The notes under the pieces are model-generated. The model had not been told where the DNA came from. It searched no databases and was given only the letters and a program-made list of their open reading frames with translations. The translations under genes were made by a program, and so were the position numbers. 7,440 nucleotides of DNA, from the NCBI GenBank assembly GCA_002352665.1, contig DEIV01000042.1, positions 1 to 7,440 on the forward strand, given 5' to 3'. Origin of the DNA: Flavobacteriaceae bacterium UBA2765 (GTDB lineage: Bacteria; Bacteroidota; Bacteroidia; Flavobacteriales; Flavobacteriaceae). Of the stretch, positions 5,458 through 7,440 are shown piece after piece. The stretch's first letter is position 1. Each line of letters starts with the position of its first letter.

Positions 5458-6552
5458 CTAAGCAATAACAGGCTTTTTACCTAGAATGTTTAATTGTTGG
5501 TAATGTTCGTAAACAGCTTTTCGCATGGTTCTATATTCATTATAAGGTAAGCTAAATTCTGTAGCTGTTTTCTTTACGATCTCCGCAATTTTTTTATAAT
5601 GGATATGGCTTATATTAGAAAATAAATGATGTTCTACCTGATAATTTAGACCTCCGGTAAAAAAACGAACCAACCAATTTTTTGGAGCAAAATTTGAAGT
5701 GGTATATAATTGGTGAATAGCCCAAGTATTTTTCATATTTCCTGCTTCATCGGGAAGCGGCATTTCAGTATTTGGCATTACATGAGCCAATTGAAAAACA
5801 ACACTTAAAATAATTCCCGCCGTATAATGCATAATTAAAAAGCCAATCAATACTTGCCACCAAGTAAATCCAACTACTAAAGGTAAAACTATCCATATGG
5901 CATAATAGATAATTTTTCCTATAATTAATTTAGTCCATTGTGTGGCAGGATTAGGAAACTTACCATATGATAATTTTTTTTTCAGATATTGATAGGTCTG
6001 TTTAAAATCGGTAGTAATCGCCCAATTCACAGTAAGTAAACCATAAAGGAAAAAAGCATAATATTTTTGATATTTATGAATTTTTAACCATTTTGCATGT
6101 TTAGAAAAACGAATAACTCTGCCGGCATCAATATCTTCATCATGACCTTGAATATTAGTATAGGTATGATGTAAAACATTGTGTTGTACTTTCCAATTAT
6201 AATCATTTCCTGCAAGAATGTAAATGCTACTTCCCATTAACTTATTCACCCACTCTTTACTCGAAAAAGATCCGTGATTGGCATCGTGCATAACATTCAT
6301 ACCCACACCGGCCATACCTACACCTACAAGTATCATAAACAATATTTGCGTCCAAGCAGGTAAATTAAGCGTAAGTACTAAAACTAATGGAGTTATTAAC
6401 AAAGCAAACATTACAATAGCTTTGAGGTATAGTTTCCAGTTACCTGTTTTTTTGATATTCTTCTCGTTAAAATAAGTGTTAATACGCTTATTTAAAGTTC
6501 TAAAAAACTTCGCAGAATCTACTCTTGAAAATTTTATCGTTGTTCTTGACAT
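5458..6552 (-). CDS. Membrane fatty acid desaturase, front-end-like
   Basis: Integral membrane di-iron desaturase that puts double bonds into acyl chains of lipids or acyl-CoA. The ATG at 6552 gives 364 aa; the frame stays open back to a TTG at 6558, but the ATG is the better start. All three histidine boxes are present (numbered from the ATG): HDANH (89-93), HNVLHH (124-129) and QVEHH (305-309). The Gln in the third box is typical of front-end (delta-5/6 type) desaturases and of the linoleoyl-CoA desaturase group. There is no cytochrome b5 domain, so electrons must come from a separate carrier. Hydrophobic segments lie near 45-62, 68-86, 165-178, 208-232 and 234-256. Regiospecificity cannot be read from sequence. 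Likely role is membrane fluidity, for example in the cold. It is divergent from rsmG and has a TAnnTTTG element 27 bp upstream. No good terminator is seen after its stop. Confidence 0.9.
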   Translation of the reverse strand: MSRTTIKFSRVDSAKFFRTLNKRINTYFNEKNIKKTGNWKLYLKAIVMFALLITPLVLVLTLNLPAWTQILFMILVGVGMAGVGMNVMHDANHGSFSSKEWVNKLMGSSIYILAGNDYNWKVQHNVLHHTYTNIQGHDEDIDAGRVIRFSKHAKWLKIHKYQKYYAFFLYGLLTVNWAITTDFKQTYQYLKKKLSYGKFPNPATQWTKLIIGKIIYYAIWIVLPLVVGFTWWQVLIGFLIMHYTAGIILSVVFQLAHVMPNTEMPLPDEAGNMKNTWAIHQLYTTSNFAPKNWLVRFFTGGLNYQVEHHLFSNISHIHYKKIAEIVKKTATEFSLPYNEYRTMRKAVYEHYQQLNILGKKPVIA

Positions 6553-6578
6553 GATCAATAGTTTATTTATAAGAAAGG

Positions 6579-6586
6579 CAAAATTA
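6579..6586 (-). promoter_or_regulatory. Putative -7 promoter element of the desaturase gene
   Basis: The minus strand reads TAATTTTG, an exact TAnnTTTG match, 26 bp before the ATG at 6552. This implies a leader of about 20 nt. No TTG-like -33 element is visible at the usual distance, which could mean weak or activator-dependent transcription. Confidence 0.5.
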
Positions 6587-6622
6587 CGTTATTTTTGAAT
6601 TACTTGTTGTTTATAGCTTTAA

Positions 6623-6656
6623 TTTGTTAAATATTTAACATTAATGTTTAGTTTTG
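6623..6656 (+). promoter_or_regulatory. Putative rsmG promoter
   Basis: TTTG (6623-6626) and TAGTTTTG (6649-6656) match the -33 and TAnnTTTG -7 elements, with a 22-bp spacer at the long end of what is usual. Transcription would start near 6662-6664, only about 6 nt before the ATG at 6669. This argues against the in-frame TTG at 6654, which lies inside the -7 element. Confidence 0.5.
6625..6648. promoter_or_regulatory. Two overlapping palindromes between divergent desaturase and rsmG genes
   Basis: TGTTAAATATTTAACA (6625-6640) is a perfect 16-bp palindrome. AACATTAATGTT (6637-6648) is a perfect 12-bp palindrome sharing AACA with it. Together they make three alternating TGTT/AACA half-sites. 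They fill the spacer of the rsmG promoter and lie upstream of the desaturase promoter. A dimeric regulator could bind here. AT-rich palindromes also arise by chance. Confidence 0.35.
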
Positions 6657-6668
6657 CTATTGTATTTT

Positions 6669-7298
6669 ATGGAAAAAATTACTCGCTATTTTTCAGGTCT
6701 AAGCGATATACAATTGAATCAATTTGAGCAATTGGAATCTTTATATAAGCATTGGAACGCTCAGATCAATGTTATTTCAAGAAAAGATATTGATGAACTG
6801 TATCTACGCCATGTTTTACATTCTTTAGGAATAGCCAAAGTACAGGCTTTTAAGCCTAATGCTAAAGTATTAGATGTTGGTACGGGTGGTGGATTTCCAG
6901 GAATTCCACTTGCCATTTTATTTCCTGAAACACAGTTTTATCTAGTGGATTCTATCGGGAAAAAGATAAAAGTAGTACAAGAAGTAGTCCAAGCATTAGC
7001 CTTAAAAAATGTAAAGGCTGAACATATTAGAGCAGAAGAAGTAAAAGGATCATTTGATTTTATTATAAGTCGTGCCGTTACCAATATGGATGATTTTGTA
7101 AAATGGACGCGTAAAAAAATAGCCAAAAAACAAAATCACGAACTAAAAAATGGCATACTCTATTTAAAAGGAGGTGATTTAAGTGAAGAACTGATAAAGT
7201 TTCCTAAAGCAAGCCTTTATAATTTATCAGATTATTTTATGGAAGACTTTTTTGAAACCAAAAAAGTAGTGCATTTGCCTCTGAAGTATAAACCATAA
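6669..7298 (+). CDS. rsmG: 16S rRNA (guanine-527 N7) methyltransferase RsmG (GidB)
   Basis: Cytoplasmic SAM-dependent enzyme that methylates N7 of G527 in the 530 loop of 16S rRNA. The protein has 209 aa from the ATG at 6669, normal length for the family. The N-terminal part has NVISRKDIDELYLRHVLHSLGIA (34-56), the conserved N-[LV]-[IV]-SR-K/N-D...HxLHSL pattern. The SAM-binding motif I is VLDVGTGGGFPGIPLA (67-82), D94 in YLVDS binds the ribose, and FIISRAV (131-137) is the conserved SRA segment. LYLKGG (164-169) follows as in other members. The frame extends upstream to a TTG at 6654, which the promoter position makes unlikely. It stands alone in its direction. A beta-barrel gene fragment begins 13 bp after its stop, without a visible terminator between them. 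Confidence 0.95.
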   Translation: MEKITRYFSGLSDIQLNQFEQLESLYKHWNAQINVISRKDIDELYLRHVLHSLGIAKVQAFKPNAKVLDVGTGGGFPGIPLAILFPETQFYLVDSIGKKIKVVQEVVQALALKNVKAEHIRAEEVKGSFDFIISRAVTNMDDFVKWTRKKIAKKQNHELKNGILYLKGGDLSEELIKFPKASLYNLSDYFMEDFFETKKVVHLPLKYKP

Positions 7299-7311
7299 TT
7301 TTAATTAAACT

Positions 7312-7419
7312 ATGAAAAAAATTATTTTAATTCTTATTTCTATTATTTCTTTACAGATAGCCACAGCTCAAAATGTTGTTTATGGTATAAAAGGTGGACT
7401 AAACTATTCAAAGTTTTAG
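7312..7419 (+). pseudogene. N-terminal fragment of a porin-family / outer-membrane beta-barrel protein
   Basis: ATG at 7312, TAG at 7417-7419, 35 codons. Residues 1-19 form a clear signal peptide (MKKIILILISIISLQIATA) with likely cleavage before QNVVYG. The next residues, VVYGIKGGLNYSKF, look like the first strand of the PorT/outer-membrane beta-barrel (OmpW-like fold) family, which often opens with YGxKxGxNxS. The frame then stops where a full protein should run for well over 100 residues. The other two forward frames also hit stops within the last bases of the window (TAG and TAA), so a simple frameshift does not restore it here. It is best called a truncated gene, or less likely a very short secreted peptide. 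The remainder might continue beyond the window after an insertion or deletion. Confidence 0.6.
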
Positions 7420-7440
7420 AGGTCAGTAGCTAATTACTAA

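Noticed and set aside
6654..6668. Upstream TTG start for rsmG
   Set aside because: It falls inside the best -7 promoter element, and the ATG at 6669 gives the normal RsmG length and N-terminus.

Overview
The window looks like a chromosomal segment of a member of the Bacteroidota, most likely a marine or related Flavobacteriaceae. The DNA is AT-rich. Ribosome binding sites are weak or absent. Candidate promoters fit the Bacteroidota -7 element TAnnTTTG. The proteins (a TKGH-type NUC1 endonuclease, a front-end-like desaturase, a Cys/His lipoprotein with an Asp-rich linker, RsmG) read like flavobacterial versions. The genus cannot be named from this sequence alone.

Left part (1-2445). A minus-strand gene at 172-1248 encodes an unusual regulator: an N-terminal DUF4242 (SCO4226-like nickel-binding) domain, a degenerate class III nucleotide cyclase-like domain and a C-terminal AraC-type DNA-binding domain. 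To its right lie about 870 bases with no convincing gene. They contain an island richer in GC than its flanks (about 1704-1803) with several competing inverted repeats, and an imperfect hairpin at 2053-2080. A small hydrophobic ORF of 47 codons follows (2119-2262), then a three-copy 6-bp tandem repeat.

Middle part (2446-3353). A plus-strand gene encodes a probable surface or periplasmic lipoprotein. It has two similar half-domains, an Asp/Ser repeat linker and a C-terminal Cys/His module. A strong, probably bidirectional terminator (3171-3213) separates it from the convergent genes to the right.

Right part (3354-7440). An aminotransferase gene (class I PLP, aspartate aminotransferase Ib-like) and a membrane-anchored DNA/RNA non-specific endonuclease run on the minus strand, 15 bp apart, probably as one transcript. 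Upstream of them, also on the minus strand, is a fatty acid desaturase gene. It is divergent from rsmG (16S rRNA m7G527 methyltransferase), and the shared intergenic region carries two overlapping palindromes between opposing promoter candidates. After rsmG comes the start of an outer-membrane beta-barrel gene, cut off by a stop codon after 35 codons.

Most of the right part is ordinary housekeeping and metabolism. The less ordinary material is the three-domain regulator, the long non-coding stretch with its structured island, the small ORF and the repeat-bearing lipoprotein. No defence system, CRISPR array, tRNA, rRNA or intact mobile element was seen.
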